DNA of 64,000 nucleotides from Agaricus subrufescens (taxonomy: Eukaryota; Basidiomycota; Agaricomycetes; Agaricales; Agaricaceae): NCBI GenBank assembly GCA_029945375.1, contig CM057069.1, positions 868,001 to 932,000 of the forward strand, given 5' to 3'. Position numbers and translations under genes: made by a program. Under the pieces are notes generated by a model, which searched no databases, was not told the origin of the DNA, and worked only from the letters and a program-made list of their open reading frames with translations. This document shows, piece by piece, positions 25,934 through 40,200 of this stretch (position 1 is its first letter; every line of letters starts with the position of its first letter).

Positions 25934-26299
25934 CAAGCTATCGGGGACCATAAATAGTTCTTGGATTTCCCACATTAAGCCTGCAGGAGAGTTGAATAGC
26001 CAAGGCTGTTAGTCCGTCCTGCTTAATTAGTAATGAATATCCTCGGTAAAACAGCAGAGCATTGTCACATTTTGGGGGACTAGCCCTTAGCCGAATAGGA
26101 CCCTCGAGGTAGAGGGTTGATGGAAATCTCATTTATGTGACGGGTGTGACATTAGATAGTGAATCATCAATTCTATCATTTTATCTATTAGGCAGCTCCC
26201 GTCCATCCTCCTGCCAGGCTAATTCACCACGCACGGACTTAAAAGTGTATTGAAGGGGATAAAAGGAAAGAGACATTTATAAGCTTCCCGGACATGGCT

Positions 26300-27480
26300 A
26301 GAAAGAAATGGAAGTAAGCCTTTTTGGGCTCTCCAAGCCCGGGCCCTCAAGGACTCTTCAAGCCTCATGATGCTATGCTAGTTCGCAAAACTCGAATGAG
26401 CCCATTAAATCAGCCCGTACTTGCCGTGAGAGATAGATATACAGACAAGAAATTGAACTTAAAAAGAATATCAAGAAATTCTAAACCTATACAGTGGTTC
26501 TACGCCGCCTTACTATGGATATGCAATGCCCAACTCATTGTATCATATAATATAGAGATCTAGATCAATCTCGGCTGTCCGCAAGGCATCCATTCTATTT
26601 TCTCTCACTAATGCTTATTGGTGACTCGTAGTGCGCGAAAATTTTTCTTCTCATGACGTTTCATACTGATTTCACCGCTGGGATTCGTTTCTAGAAAAGT
26701 ACACCCGTTCTCTTTTATTTCATTTTTTGTTTTATTTGATTCTTGATTTGATTCTTGATTGAGTCTCAGAAGAAAACTCAATTGAAGAAAATTAGCTTTT
26801 TTTTCTCTCCTCGCCCTATTGATAGGGATAGATAGAGTATTCCCTTATTCTGTTTGAATCTATCTTCTTCGGTCATCTCCTAATTTATATTTTCGAGACC
26901 GCGTAATGGAATACCAACTAATCACAGGGTTTGTGGCTCTCCTAGCCGATAATAGTACTTACTCCGACTGTCGACTCATTAAGCCATTCAATCGACGGAA
27001 TGAGTACAGCAATGCAAAAATAGAAGTCCGCCTCCCGCGGTCTAACCTACACCTGTTCCGCGAAGCGTTGCTCTAGACTGGTGTCTCTGGTAGGAGTCCG
27101 GAGATCATAGTTTCTGGAAGAACCTCCCCCCGGCGAAGGACCCTCGCATGTGGGAGTGGGCAAGCTTAGGCTACCTTTGCAGCAAGGCCGCATGGAAGAG
27201 CGCGGCGCGGGAAGTCACCCTCGCCAAGTACAGTCTTTTTTTTTTTTTGGAAGGCTCAAGCCCGGGCAGAAATTTAATGAATTGGAGTTGGAAGGAACCC
27301 GAAATCCCCAAAATTTAACCAGCAACATTGATAGAATTAATCCCAGGGGCGTGGCCTTAAGATGAGGGAGATAGAGCGTTAGATCTTGTTTTTGGAAGAA
27401 AAAAAAAAACTGTTCATTAATGACGACATATGAAAACCATTCAATCCTCATTGTCTGCGCCCATTCCACCGTCATTCATG
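26300..27480. other. Compositionally distinct block, possibly organelle-derived
   Basis: The block mixes long T and A runs (27237-27249, 27400-27410) with G+C-rich segments such as 27120-27230 (CCCCCCGGCGAAGGACCCTC). The phrase AAGCCCGGGC occurs twice, at both ends. It carries no gene I recognise. The texture is unlike the flanks and reminds me of intergenic mitochondrial DNA, but this is an impression, not a match. Confidence 0.25.
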
Positions 27481-29527
27481 AAGTGACATATTTATTACTC
27501 ATGTTGAATACAAGATGGCTCACTACGCCAAAAAAATAACGGAGTTTGTGGGAGTTACAACGGAGACCTTAATTGCCGATCTTTGGTCTTTTGTATTTTT
27601 TATTTAGCTCCTGAGGGCCTAAGTATAATGCTTCATATTGGCCTTGACGGCAACAGCGTCACTTTGATTTTGCACCGCGGGGTCCATTTATATGGGTAGG
27701 GGATACCAAAACTAAGACACTCTTACGAGAGCTCCTGCCCAAGATTTGGGAAGCTTCAAAGAGAGCCTTCTTACTTTACGGCGACCTGCTCCCCTCGCCT
27801 TGAGGGGTGGCGGAGGTACGGATCCACTTTAGATGCGTAGCCTTATAGCAAAATGCACAGGCTGACCAGAAACAATAAATGGGAAATGAAGGCCACATGG
27901 ATGGAACACTCCCATAATTGTTGGGCAGTGAGGTCAAGGCGACCCACCGTATCAAAATGTGATGGCGTGGGACGAAATGCGGGCTGTCTAAAATAAAAGG
28001 CGTTGTGCAAGCCTCGGGATAGCTAAAAGTCGTAGCCCGCGGCTTGAACGCATAAGTATCCAGGATGGGGGAAGAAAAAGGTAGAAGCTTGAGTAGAGAT
28101 GGGGGAAAGCGACTCGTTACTTAGTTTATCGAGATTCATCATTGACACACTCTTGCTGGGGAAGGGCACGAGCCATCTTTCCTTTAGAACATGTTAAATG
28201 TCTAGAGACAGGTGTTATTAGTCGAGGCAACTCTTTTGACACTTTGGGAATGTACGAAAGAGCAAGAGGTAGTAGTTAGCGCTGAGCAGTGAGGAGGATG
28301 AGTGGCCCTCTAATAGCCTGTCTTCCGTAATTTGGGCAAAAATGAAGGGAGGATTGACTCAGGGCTTTGGGGAGGACCGGCACAGGAAACTGGCCTTTAT
28401 TATCTCCCTGAATTATCCACAAAGTGGCCCGAAATTGACCGGCAGGGCGGAACAGGGAGCAGAAGAAGCATTGAGTCGGAATAAGCGAACACGTTTTGTG
28501 GTGTATGGCTCTGATTAACCTGCAGGACGGCATGACGTAATCAATGGTCATGATGTTGGTGAACATGATATTGATCGATCATATGTATACACTGCAGGTT
28601 CATCAGAGTGACTCAGCAAAGCAGCAGTTTACTTAAAATCACAGGGGTTTATCTACATAGGGACACGGAATGCGCACAGGAGATATGTACCATCAGCTCG
28701 TCGTATATGGTGTTGATGAGAGATCATGATCAAACGAGCCGATCATTGCCTATCGTGAATATATAACGCACATGCAGCAGACCCCTCATGAATGTAGAAC
28801 TTGTACATTATTCGGAGGCACGGATCGGGCATTGCAGCAGCATTGCAATTACCCGTTAAGACTGTAGGCTTGACAAGTTGATCCACTGTTGACAAGTGGC
28901 TGTTTTAAAAACATTTCCTATACAATCGTGATCGCGACTTATTCAGTTGTTCTATGCAGAATCGTCATAGGCCAACCCGGGCCTCTGTATTTTACTCAAA
29001 GCATTTAATCTCTACATTTGAAAATCCTCGTGTTTCGTCCAAAATGTAGTGCCAGGGTGGTACCGAGCCTAAGGAGTTGGTCGGAACTATTTGCCTTAAA
29101 CATCCCGCGACACTTAGTAGTTTTGATAACCATAAACGAAAAACATTTAACCCGACAAAATAATATACCAATGCGCCAAAGGCGTTCTTACAAGATTCCG
29201 GAGTCATCGGAAGCGTTGTTGTTTACCAGAGAGAATGAATTAGGGATCTCGCGGGATATCACTCTTCGAGATCGACGCTTAGCAAGCGCCTCGAAGTCTG
29301 CAATAGGAAGCGCTTGCGGCGGCCGGTGAGTAGAGGGAGTTAGGCGCAGCCGCTAGCTCCGTGAAGAGCCAGACGTGTGCCTGGGAGTGAAAGGAGCAGA
29401 GGATATAATTACTAGCAATGGTCTGTAGCAGTTTCAGATGCAAATACCGGGGCCCGGGCTGAAAATGGGCGGCTGCTGACATAATTCTGCTGATAAAGTA
29501 TATGACACTCGGTTTCTCCACTGCGAC

Positions 29528-32087
29528 TTGCTCTTGCCCATGTTTTCCTCCTTTGCCTCCTTTCTTCCGTCGTCCCTACATCTGGGGCCCACGGACCCGC
29601 AGAGCTCCGTACAGTTCCAGCAGGACGACCCGGCATCGGAGGACGAGCGCGACGACCTCGTCTCGGCTTCAAAACAATCCTCAGACCACTCTCAGCCGCC
29701 TGTGAAGCTTCGAGAAAAGACAGCCAACGAGGTATGTATTCCAGCGCGGATAAAATAAAATGATCGTCCATATATTTTTCTTGCAGAGTTTCATCATCGT
29801 CAGACCCCCACCCTCGAAATCAAACCACCCCCTGAACCTCCAAGTTCAGCTCGTCCCACCAAACATTAAACCTCCCAGTGGCGTTGTCTCCAGGTCTACT
29901 GCATCCATACATAGTGTCGCCAGTGATGCAGACCAGACACTCTCGCGCGCATCCTCCATCCGCTCCGACGCATCGTCTGTCGCTCCCTCTGGATCCTCTA
30001 CCACATCCTTCTCATCTGTCGGCTCATCCAGCCCATCAACAAGGCGCACCATAGTTCCGCTGTATAATTTACAGGCGCACAATGTTATGACCAACGTCAT
30101 CGTCGATGCTGGAACGGATGCCAAGATTGCCAAGTTCCAGCGGCGGGGTATTGTACTTATCGATCTGGCCTCGCTTGAACCTGTCGAAGTTTGGGGAGAT
30201 CACCCCTCATGTGCCGCTAGGACAAATGGAGAGGATTCCCAGCCCATGCAATCCCGCATTCCTACGACGCTCAGCATTCCCGCTTCCAGTGGTGGACATA
30301 CGCCTGAGCATCATCTGACCGCTTTACCATCCGTCACATCTCTCAATCCGGTGAAAACGTCACAATCCGAGAATCTTCAGCAGAGTTACCCTGAACCGCA
30401 GCCGCATCTACCCTTCCCACCCAATTTATCCGATGATCCTGATGCAACCCCAGTGTCCACGCCCAAACTTCCAGCGACCTCGCCTGCCAAACGTAACTTC
30501 TTCGGCAAACTCTTTCAAGGCAATGCAAACAAAAAATCCAAAAACTCACCTTCTCGCTCGCCAGCCCCCTCTCCGTCGCCCATGACGGATCGGCTACCTC
30601 TTCCACCAAAGCCGACCTCGAAAGTCTCACATCTGTCGTCTCCATCAAATTCTTTGTTGCCCAAATCAGCCGAAAATATACGGCCTGCCGAGAAAGGACA
30701 CACCAAGAACATCAGTCTGACGACCTTTACTGTTCCCATGAAGGCGACGCTCAAGAGTAAGAATCGTCTTTCGGCTGCCGCAACAAGTTCATCGTCGTCC
30801 CTCAATGGCAGTATGGACGCTCAGGGTGCCGGACTTGGCATGTCTCAGAGAAGAAACAGTAATTTGATTGCTCCATCGTCTAATGTGAGCGCATCAAGCT
30901 TGGCTGCAACCACGGAAAGTATGGAAAGTGAAAGCATCGCCCACGGAAACCAATCATTACCGATCGCGCCTCACCATCATCAGCTGTCACATAGCACATC
31001 GCACTCGCTTACTACCCCAACTAACCCGCCTCCCCCCCAAACCCAACTCCAAAAATTACAATCCCGACCCCCGGTGCTTGGTATCCAACCTACGTTCGTA
31101 TCTGCTCTTGGGAGTAATCTCTCGGGAACGTGCGGAAAGAAGATGAGGGCGCTGATGTATGTATGGATCATCCGGAGATGGCTCAAACAGCCGGCGCATG
31201 ATGACAATTCATCATCCCATGGCCCAACGGGCAGAGGAGGCTTTTTGGGTCTTGGCTCAGGAAGTAAGGGTGATGAGCAGAACGGGAACGCAGCGGAACC
31301 CGGGTCCGGTATTGAGGTTCGCTTCGAGTGGAAGCGAGGAAAGGTTAAATCAAGTAACCGTGGTCGGACGCGGAATACGAGGGGTGAGGTAGGGGATCGA
31401 AGGAGCAGTATGACGACTAATGATAGCAGCGGAGTAGCGGAGAAGAATGGGGAGGCTAGAAGAAAACGGTCTGTCAACAGAACCAGTTCTCTATCTGGAT
31501 CTGGGAAATCGAGTCGGAGCATTGGGAGTGGTGTCGGTTCCGAGGATGGTAGCGACGAGTTGCGGAGGAGGGGACTGAGGCGACCTACGAGCTCGCATCA
31601 CTCCTCTGAGGGGATGGGCGAAAGTGGGGATGATGGGGATGAAAGTGACCCCGAAGACTCGGAGACACCTTGGGTGTGCACTTTGAAGGTCCGACGTACT
31701 ACTGCGACCTTCGCGAAGAACGGGAGATTGGGTTTGAGGCAATCGTCAAGGACGGGAGAGAAGGTTTTGAAACTGAAGGTTGCCACGCTCTCACCGACAC
31801 CTCATCACCCCAAAGTTGTCGCCATGCTCAAAGTACCATTCCCACTACCCGACATTGAAGTTGAACGTTTATGCATCAGGAGGCGATTACGCGGGTTCGT
31901 TCCGGGTCAAGACAACGTGAATGATACGGGGCCGACTTGCGAAGGCGACTACAACGGATTGGAATTAGCTGCGGAGGATATTAAGGATATCATTTGCAGC
32001 ACGGCACTATGGCTGATTGTACGCGAGGGAATAGCCGGTGTCGGGAGAGTTAGTAGGAAGGGCGATGGATGGAAACTCAGATCGTGA
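29528..32087 (+). CDS. Large Ser/Pro-rich low-complexity protein, function unknown
   Basis: Exons are 29528-29731 and 29787-32087 with a 55-nt phase-0 intron; the product is 834 residues. After a short polar N-terminus comes a folded-looking segment near residues 160-220 with a conserved-looking core (TIVPLYNLQAHNVMTNVIVD, GTDAKIAKFQRRGIVLIDL, LEPVEVWG). Long disordered stretches rich in Ser, Pro and basic residues follow. A second ordered part lies near residue 530 (KMRALMYVWIIRRWLK, then VRFEWKRGK). The C-terminal 190 residues (ETPWVCTLKVRR, VATLSPTPHHPKVVAMLKVP, EDIKDIICSTALWLIVREG) look like a compact domain. There is no signal peptide or membrane segment. The alternation of ordered islands and disorder suggests a scaffold or regulatory protein. 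I do not know the family. Codon structure and length make the gene certain enough. Confidence 0.82.
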
Positions 32088-34522
32088 ACAGGGAGGAGGG
32101 AAAGTCGTGGTATCCCAGAGATATCCGTTTCTATGCCTCATGGTGGATGGATGAACGTCCGATCGTTTCCAATAAGAAGGTGAAAGCATTTGTGGAAAAG
32201 AGGATTCGCTGCCTGACATATTTCTGGTCGTTTAAATACTGGTGATGGTGAAGCATGATGGTGGCACCAGGTCATGGGATGATCGGCGTTCTCTCTTTAT
32301 ACGGCTTCCTCAGGGCATTTTTTGGGGTTGGTTGAGAGGTTTATTGATATCCTGTCATGCTTACTGTCAGGGTCAAGAGGGGTCATTATTTATCACATCG
32401 CTTGTTTTCTAATCTGGTGATGACGCGCTCCCAGGGCAGGAATTCCGTGGTTTCGCATCCTCTCCTATTCTTCTTTCTCTCCATGCGCTTTTTTGGTTTC
32501 CTTTTCCTTTTCCCCCTTTATTTATTATGTAACTCTCGAACTGTGTAATGTTATTATGCTGCTTGTTTTATAGTCACTCACCACATCTCATTTCTTCGAG
32601 TTTCGAATACATCACTCCTTTTTTATGTCCTCTTTTTTTTTAACTTTTCTTCTTTTTACCTTAATTCGTTTTCTACGGTCATTGCAATTCTTATGAGTAG
32701 ACATGAGATCTAGATACCGATTATGAAGGATACGAGTCAATTGTGATATTTATTTTCCGCCCTATACAGAACGTTTACCACCGTAGGATGGTGATGGCAG
32801 TTGATTTTTTTTGTTCCTAACCCATTCGATTCCGGTGCTGAGAGGTCCCTGTTAGCCGAATGAGTGATCATGAGGGTTGAATGGTTCCTGAACTTGTTGA
32901 TTTCAACGATTAGGGTGCGAGGTATGTACATTGTAAGTCGGGTGCCAGTGGTATTCAGGCTCAGGTATGACGTACGTGCCTGTGATATATGATATATGAT
33001 ACATGATGATTAGTTAAAATATGTCAAGTGTACTAGAGCTCATGAGCCGCACCGGCGTTGTTTGAATTTGATTTCGATGTTTTGACGTTGATTCACGCCC
33101 TGGAGGGAATTTCTGAGTCCGACTCGGAGTCAAACGAATCGAGGGGTTGTGCTTCTATGGAGCAAGAGGTTCAATGATTACCACCAATAGCTAGGGGGTG
33201 GGCAGCGGCGTAAACCCCTCGCCTGATAACTAGCGTGGTGGCTCAGGCTATTGTGCACCAACCTGCCGTATTCAGTGAATACTTAGAAGTAACCTTCGCC
33301 TGGACGATCTACAGCCTGTATAGCATAGTTTTCTAGAAGCTTGGGACTTTGAGTCATTTTCTTTCGATGCTTAGTACTTAGTACGAAACCTTTCTGCCAC
33401 TGGTAAGGTTTAACGGCATCGGTCCACACGCGGTCCAAGCTGCTAATCTTTGACCGTCAAATCAGTCATCACACGGAGATTTGAAAACTCCAATATTTGA
33501 ATCACATGGCGCATCAAGGTTTTTTCAATGGAGTCAGGTCAAAACTTAATTTTTTTTTTTTTTTGGGGGGGGAGAGGGTTTTGATGATGCTAGCGTTTAA
33601 AGTTCAAATGTTCATCAGTCAAGTTTATAAATAAAAAATTCACCATGCCAATTTCTTTCATTTTATATCATGATATTTTAAATTCTTTATATAGTCGGAC
33701 TAAGGGATGGGAGACACTTCCATGTGCTCGCTTGTATTCTACTATGATAACAGTGTCGCGGGAGACGATAAGATTTGGCAGAAGAGATAGATTTTTCCGA
33801 TGAGATAACACTTCTGGCATGGGGTGTATTGAAAGTGGAGACAATTTAAACCCTGCCAACACTCGGAGTTGATGAATGGGCGCCGGGGGAGTGGGGAGGG
33901 AAGTGTATTGAAAAAAGGCGTATGGAAGTTCTTCTTTTATTTATTTATTTTTATTTTCAAAAGTATGCCACTGCTATGTTTCGGGGATATTTCAACACTG
34001 TATGACATCTATTGCTTCCTATCGCCGGACTACCCGGACCAACTTCTCTTCAACGTAACAGAAAGACTTACTGATAAGAGGGGGTAATAATAGTAACGCT
34101 AATCTTTTTCAGATAGAAGAACAAAAAAGAAAAATCAGTGGAGTTCGTACTATGTGTGTTGTGCAGAGTGGAGTGGTGCTGTTGGAAGATGTACTATCGT
34201 AGTAGCAGAGAGATTTAGATGAGAGGTATTTTCTAATCATCATGAACAGCTTAGCTGCTAAAGATCTTTCCCAGAAAAGCTCGTGATCTGTATGATACTG
34301 TAACCTCGGAAATTGAGATGGCTTGCAATCACAAGACGGCTTGCCTAGAGGAAGCAGACTATCAAGAAAGCTGAAGCATTTCTATGAAGAATATCGTATA
34401 TTGACATAGAGATACAAATTGACATGCAACCGAGCTCAGGCAGACAAAAACTCTCCTATCAAACAGGTGAGGTCAAGAGCTAACAACAAAAAAAAAAAAA
34501 GGAGATATGCAATAAAAATGGA
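32088..34522. other. Spacer between convergent genes, gene-free
   Basis: This is the 3' flank of both the Ser/Pro-rich gene and the minus-strand membrane protein gene. It contains many T and A runs (for example 32632-32641, 33550-33563) and a short GATATAT duplication near 32986. No exon-like sequence was recognised. Confidence 0.6.
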
Positions 34523-36287
34523 TTAAATAATGCCTTCCCAAACACCAAGACCAGCAAAGAAAACACTTAGGGAAACCAGAAGACCTACATAGACAAAGGT
34601 TTGGACACCGATACGAGGTAGAATTCGCGGGGTGTGAAGGAGTATGAGGGCTCCTTGCAAAAATATAATTAAAGGGAAGGAGACGAAGAGTAGAGTGTTG
34701 TCAAAGGTCCATTTTTCGGGGGGTTCATAGGGAAGAAGACTGGGAGCGGACGGCGATACGGATAGTGACGAGCGCATAAATCCGGCAGTAACCAGTAGAG
34801 TTGACCCCAGAATGAAAAGGACAGAATTGAGTCTGTGCAGGCAGGAAATAAAAACGGGAATACGCTTGAAAAAGGATGAGTATCAGCCTTGGAGAGGTAA
34901 AGCTAGGATATGTACTCACGATAAATGGCATGCCATAGAGGTCTTCCAGCTCTTCTCGTCCGCGTATAGCGACCAGCTCATCGACGTCGCGCTCGAGCTC
35001 CGCCTCGATTGCGTCCCTCAACTGCGCGTCACTCTGTGAGGCGCTACTGGTGGCACTAGGGGGACGTTCCAGTAAGGGGCGTCTTTCCGCATTGAGAGAC
35101 CCTACGGAGTCCTCGAGGTTCCTTGAAGGTTCGCGTCGTGTAGGACTAACGTGGTCCACTCCGCCATACGTCACCGTATGGGTAGCATAGAATTTAGAAT
35201 TCCCGCCCGGCACCGGTAGCACCCGCCTGACGCTAACGAGCACGTCCCGATATAGGGCAATCCCTTCATAACCTTGTTTGATGCCTACGACTGCCTCTGC
35301 TGCAGCCCATCCAAGCGCCAGCCACCAAACCCGACGGAACGCGATATCGCGCCACGTAGGGTGGTCAAAAATAGCGGCCTGCGGAATGTGTAGGATCGGA
35401 ACTATTACTTGTCGGAGGGCTATGACGACGACACTGAGAGAAAAAGAGCTTAGAGTGAGGGCGATAAGGGGTACACGGGGTAGGACGAAAAAAAAGAACG
35501 AGAAGGTCGGAGAGTGGACGAGATAAGAGAGTCCCCAAAAAGCAGTGGCTGTCAGGACTTCCGGCAGGGGAAAGGGAAAGCACGAAGCGTAGGGATATGA
35601 TTTGCCCCTACCAGCATCCGGAGAAAGAGGATAGGCGATTGTTGGAAGGAAAGCGAGAGATACGAAGACGAGTAGGGTGAAGATAGGAGTGAGCGAGTAT
35701 AGACACAGGAGCTGGAAATATGATCCTGCTCGAATGTCAGTCCAGTCCTCTCCGGGCAAGACAGTCCGGGGCATACCTCGATAGATGCCCTGGCGAGCTA
35801 GTTCTTCGTCCAGAATCAGCCGCTCTTCCTCCTCCTGTTCTTCTGGCTCCCCGGCGACGGATTGGCCCCCATAGTAGGTTGGTGCCGAACTCGATGCTTC
35901 TACTCGATCGTCCTCACTCCGGCGAAGAGTAGAGCTTTCCATAGGTGTGTCGTCTTCCGGTACTCTGCTGAGAGAAGGCGCGTCCCTGCTCCGTCGTTTC
36001 TCGCGCTGAGGACTGGGGAGGACCGTCGGATATGCAAAGTGGAGGCGACTGGCTGATGTCAGGAGTCCTCGATTTCCATTTTGGGTAATCCCCAACTGCA
36101 CCCTGCTCGATGGATTGTCAAATTCCACTTCGTAGTGGGACTCTGTGGTCGGTAAAACATAGGATGGCTGACGAAAAACCGGTCGACGACCACTCGGTGA
36201 AGTAGGCGGCGAGACTCGTGAATGTTCCGCTGGCATCCTGTTACGCAGGGAGGGGGAGGAGTGGTAACCGGGATTTCTCGTTGCCAC
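34523..36287 (-). CDS. Polytopic membrane protein, function unknown
   Basis: Exons are 36287-34920 and 34864-34523, with a 55-nt phase-0 intron (junction MPFI|RIPVFISCL). The product is 569 residues. About 190 polar, Ser/Pro-rich residues with a run of glutamates (EEQEEEERLI) are followed by hydrophobic segments near 200-230, 250-310 and 335-355. A charged cytosolic loop rich in acidic residues (ELERDVDELVAIRGREELED) comes next, and three more helices lie in the last 110 residues. In total seven or eight membrane passes are likely. The acidic loop directly before the last helices, with the conserved-looking RIPVFISCLHRLNS, suggests a regulatory segment. No known transporter or enzyme motif is seen. 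The gene is convergent with the Ser/Pro-rich gene. Confidence 0.8.
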
Positions 36288-37279
36288 TTGAAGAACTTAT
36301 ATTGTATCGGTAGATTCTGATATTCTGATGTATATTGTTCCCTGAGGTACACACCACACGTTTTGAGGCTGATAAGAAGTACCCTACCGCAGTATTAGCG
36401 AGATAACAAAGTTCTCACAGAAGTCAATTGTATCTTACCTGATGCGTTTCGCGCGGTATCTTGCCGTAAGAGGTTTCGGAGCAATGGTCACTGAAGAGCG
36501 AGAATAAAGCACTGGGCAAGTGCGAATCTCATCGACCCATTACGGTGGTACAACAGCCTTCCTTATAACGCGCTCGTGGCGAGCTATTTTTGACTTTCGA
36601 TTTAGCACTGAAACCTCGTCGGTCATGAGCGAATTTCGCCCACGCGAAGCCCCGCTGCGCCTCCTCAGTACAAAGTCCGTACCTCTTTGATCAAAAGAAT
36701 ATATGAAAATCTTCTAGAGAAAGTTCGTAACGCCTTGCCGAACGACATAATCAAATTCACAGTCAATATTAGCTTTACGTTCACAAGAAACCATGGCTAG
36801 ACCAGCGATCGTAGGCTCAAGTGCGGGGGGAAGCTTGGAGCATATCCTACGAACTCCTTCTATCATCTACTTGTTTTGGCCGTTAACTGCCACGGGTGAA
36901 CGGTGGGGCCTCTCACAGTCTAGTTTAGTGGCCCCCAGCGGCGCAATGTCCGAGTGTTTGCACGTCACTTATTCCATCATCATCATCAATCGCAGATCAC
37001 TGATTCAAAAAAAGGAAATCCATCAAAGGTATCGTCTTCTTCTCGAGGCCTCCCTCCCTCGATGTGCCTGTCCGTCAGATGCTATACGCACCTCTAACAT
37101 CTTTAACAGATCACTAGTAGTCGAACACATTCAAACTTTCAGTGAACATTTGTATTATCTTAAGCTCGGGGAAGAGAAACAAACAGTTTAAATTTAGTCA
37201 AAGACTGGTCCATGAACCGCAGGCGTGTGAACGACACTGAATTCGAAAAGTAAACAACAACATCATGTAACGGCCCCTA
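36288..37279. other. Spacer upstream of the membrane protein gene
   Basis: These 992 bp lie between the membrane protein start and the GH115 stop. A plus-strand frame at 36793-37191 is open for 132 codons but has no family resemblance and no splice partners. No other content was recognised. Confidence 0.5.
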
Positions 37280-40200
37280 TCACACCTGAATGCTCTCAGG
37301 CGGCCCAAGATAGCTAGGTCGAAGTCCTCCAGCATCTATCATCATCAATGAGCAACTACCAAACTCATCACAAAAGATTATTGACATACCAATCACAATC
37401 TTTTGAACAACAACAGTGGGTTCCACCATCCAGATCTTCAGAGTATGTGCTCCGGGTTCGACATTCGTCCATAACCCATCCACAGAAACAATAGAGTTCG
37501 CAACGAAACCATCATCACCGTTCCAGGCATCAGGTAGCGCACCAGGAGCAGCATCAGGAATAAACTGTGTAGTCTGAGCATCTTGAGAATCAAGTTGAAC
37601 GGCAACACGAAGTGGGTGGTCATTTCCAAGAGCATTCAAAGACGGAGAAACGAACACAGTCGTAGTAAGATTACCTCCTTTCGTATTAAAGTTGTAAAAA
37701 TCGTACTCCCTGACTTTGATCAGTTTCAGGCTCGGATTAACATCGGGTTAAACAACATACAATGAAGGCCCGGAACCAACTTCAAAGGCTTGGTCCGTAC
37801 GAGGCCAGGGAGTCACTCCCGATAACGTACGTCCATATCCAGGAAGTTCTTTCCATGCAATGTTATTCTGGCTGCTGTTGCGCGTGGCATGTGCAGCTTC
37901 AATTGAGATAACACCTGCTCCCTCGACGAATCCTGTGGGAAAACCCCATTTGCAACTAGTCGGTGATAGGATGGATACTTCACGAACCCTTGAATCCACC
38001 GGCCACATTGTTTTTCTGGGCATTAACAAAGACACTAACGGACAAATCAGGTTGCCCGGAGGCTTTGGCCTTAAAATTTATTTGGGCGGTATTCATCCCA
38101 TCCTTCAGTTGGTTCCAGTCAGGAACAGAAACAAAAACACGCTGTTCAGGAGACTTGGGCGAGATACTGCCGTGTGTAGTTGACAACTTGATCCAAGTAG
38201 CATTAGTAGTAACGGTGAAAGTGAAGGGGGAAGGGCCACCAGCAGCGACATCAAAATAACGATCGGCGATAGGCGAGAAGTTGTCCAGGGACACAGTAGG
38301 TGGAGGACAACTGAAGCCAGCATCACATTGATGAGGGTTATCACCGGGCCTTGATGAAAGAAAGTTTAGCATATATGATGGGGTGATGCTTCGAAAAGCC
38401 TACCAAGCTCCTTGGGTGCCTTCGGGGGCGATCCTCATGACCCCAGCCAAAGCTTGTTTCTTAGATTGGACACGATTGATAAACGGCATACTAGCGAGAA
38501 GTTGAGATAAAGGCTATGATGTTGTTACGCAGAGATACGCACGAGTTAGTCATAGGCTGTTGCCAGTAGTAGTAGCCAATGCGGCTTTGGTCCATCATAC
38601 TGTAATTTCGATCGGCGTGGTTCTTCGTAGCTCAGATTGATTAACTTACTGATCCCATTTACCGTCAAGGAGCTGATGATAATCCGTTTCCAAATCAAAG
38701 TCATGTTCAAAGGCCTCTGTCACAGCATCCGCCAAATCATTGGTGCTCAACTAACAACTCGTTAATAACGTGATCAGTCAGCTCACGTCGGATTCGACGT
38801 ACCCTGGCTTGTGACGCTCTAAGATTGTTCTGACCAGCAAAAACGTACTAAAAAAAACGAAGTGCTTAGGTCAGCATACCAAAGTTGTGATTAGGATGGA
38901 ATACCATTTTGCCGAGGTTGCTGCTTGCAAGTACGGGGTAATGTATAAGTTGGTAAAATGAAGGTTTGAAGTTCTCGTCGAGGCTGTTGTATACAGCGGT
39001 CGAAGACTTTTCAAGGGCTTCCCAAGCAGCAAGAACGTTCTCGGCTCTGTATAAATTCCAATAAAACAAACCCTGATGTCATCAAGTATAGAACTTACTC
39101 GCGATAATCAGTCACGCTGAAGGTCGTTGCATTGAGTAGCTCTGGTTTCCGACGCGCGTTGAACCTCGTAAGGTTTGCCACAATATCGGTGATTTGAGTG
39201 GCAGTTTTCTCGTTGACATCAAATTCGCGCCGAGCCCAAGCAGAGACAAAGGTGTTGAGGTTATCAGGCGACCAACCAGTCGCATTCCAACCATAAGTGA
39301 GGAGAAACTCGATCTCACGTTCATAGGGTTTCATGTCTCCAACGTTGATGATCCACAGGCGGGTGGCTTCACGTTCGACAGCTATGGACATTTGTTCGTA
39401 CATTTTCTCAACTTGGCTTGTCTGCAGGCAGGCCATCATCGCAATGTGATTAAAAATAGAGTGTAGAAACTTACAGTAATCCACTTGTAATCACGGGGGT
39501 CGCCGACCTGGTTGCTCATAAGACGCACTGGATCAGCAGGAAAATCTGAATACCCACATAATCCAACTAGAAGCAATGGACGTTAGTCTCTATATCCGTC
39601 GCGAAGGAACGAGCTCACATGATAATAAACACCGGCTCCACCGGTCCTATTACGCTCTGATGCAACAGGAAAGCGGCGAATGTTGCCCCAACTGTGGTTT
39701 CTGTGAGGGGTGATAAGAGAAATTTGACAACATTCACTCACTTGTCGTCACTCCACAGTAAAGTAACATAGTCTGGAACTTGTAGGCCGTCATCGTAATA
39801 TCCCTCGACCTCCTTGTCTAAAAAATAAACTCAGTCATATTTCAATTGCTTTGCTGATCAAACTTACAGAGTGCCCAAAGTTGAGGGACAGTCGAAATGT
39901 CAAAGTCTTGTCCGAAAACCTGGTGTAGAATACCTGTTTGATCCTTAATTACCTGATCCAAGAGGCCAATGTTGGTTTCCTCGGACAAGGGCACTGTACT
40001 CATCGGCGGGTTGACCATGCTAGAGTCAAAGCTGTAACTCACAATCACCGAAACCACGCATACCCATTGTATACAAGGACTCAAAAGGTTTGGCTCGTTG
40101 AACACCCTCTAACCAGTATTTTTGTATTGTGACGTTGTTGGCTGTATAGTCCCAGGCGACATTGGGGAATTCAAGACTAAATTCTATTGGAGTAGACCGC

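Larger units (their letters stand above)
22960..29527. other. 6.6-kb gene-poor region
   Basis: No protein family or multi-exon chain was recognised on either strand. Open frames at 23230-23592, 24185-24490, 25021-25393 and 28276-28566 are about 70-120 codons, lack familiar motifs and have no matching exons. A minisatellite lies at 25878-25933, and a compositionally distinct block with long A and T runs lies at about 26300-27480. Old mobile-element debris is possible, but I see no terminal repeats, transposase or reverse-transcriptase motif. Confidence 0.5.

Noticed and set aside
36793..37191. 132-codon plus-strand frame between two minus-strand genes
   Set aside because: Its composition looks non-coding and it contains no domain or exon neighbours.
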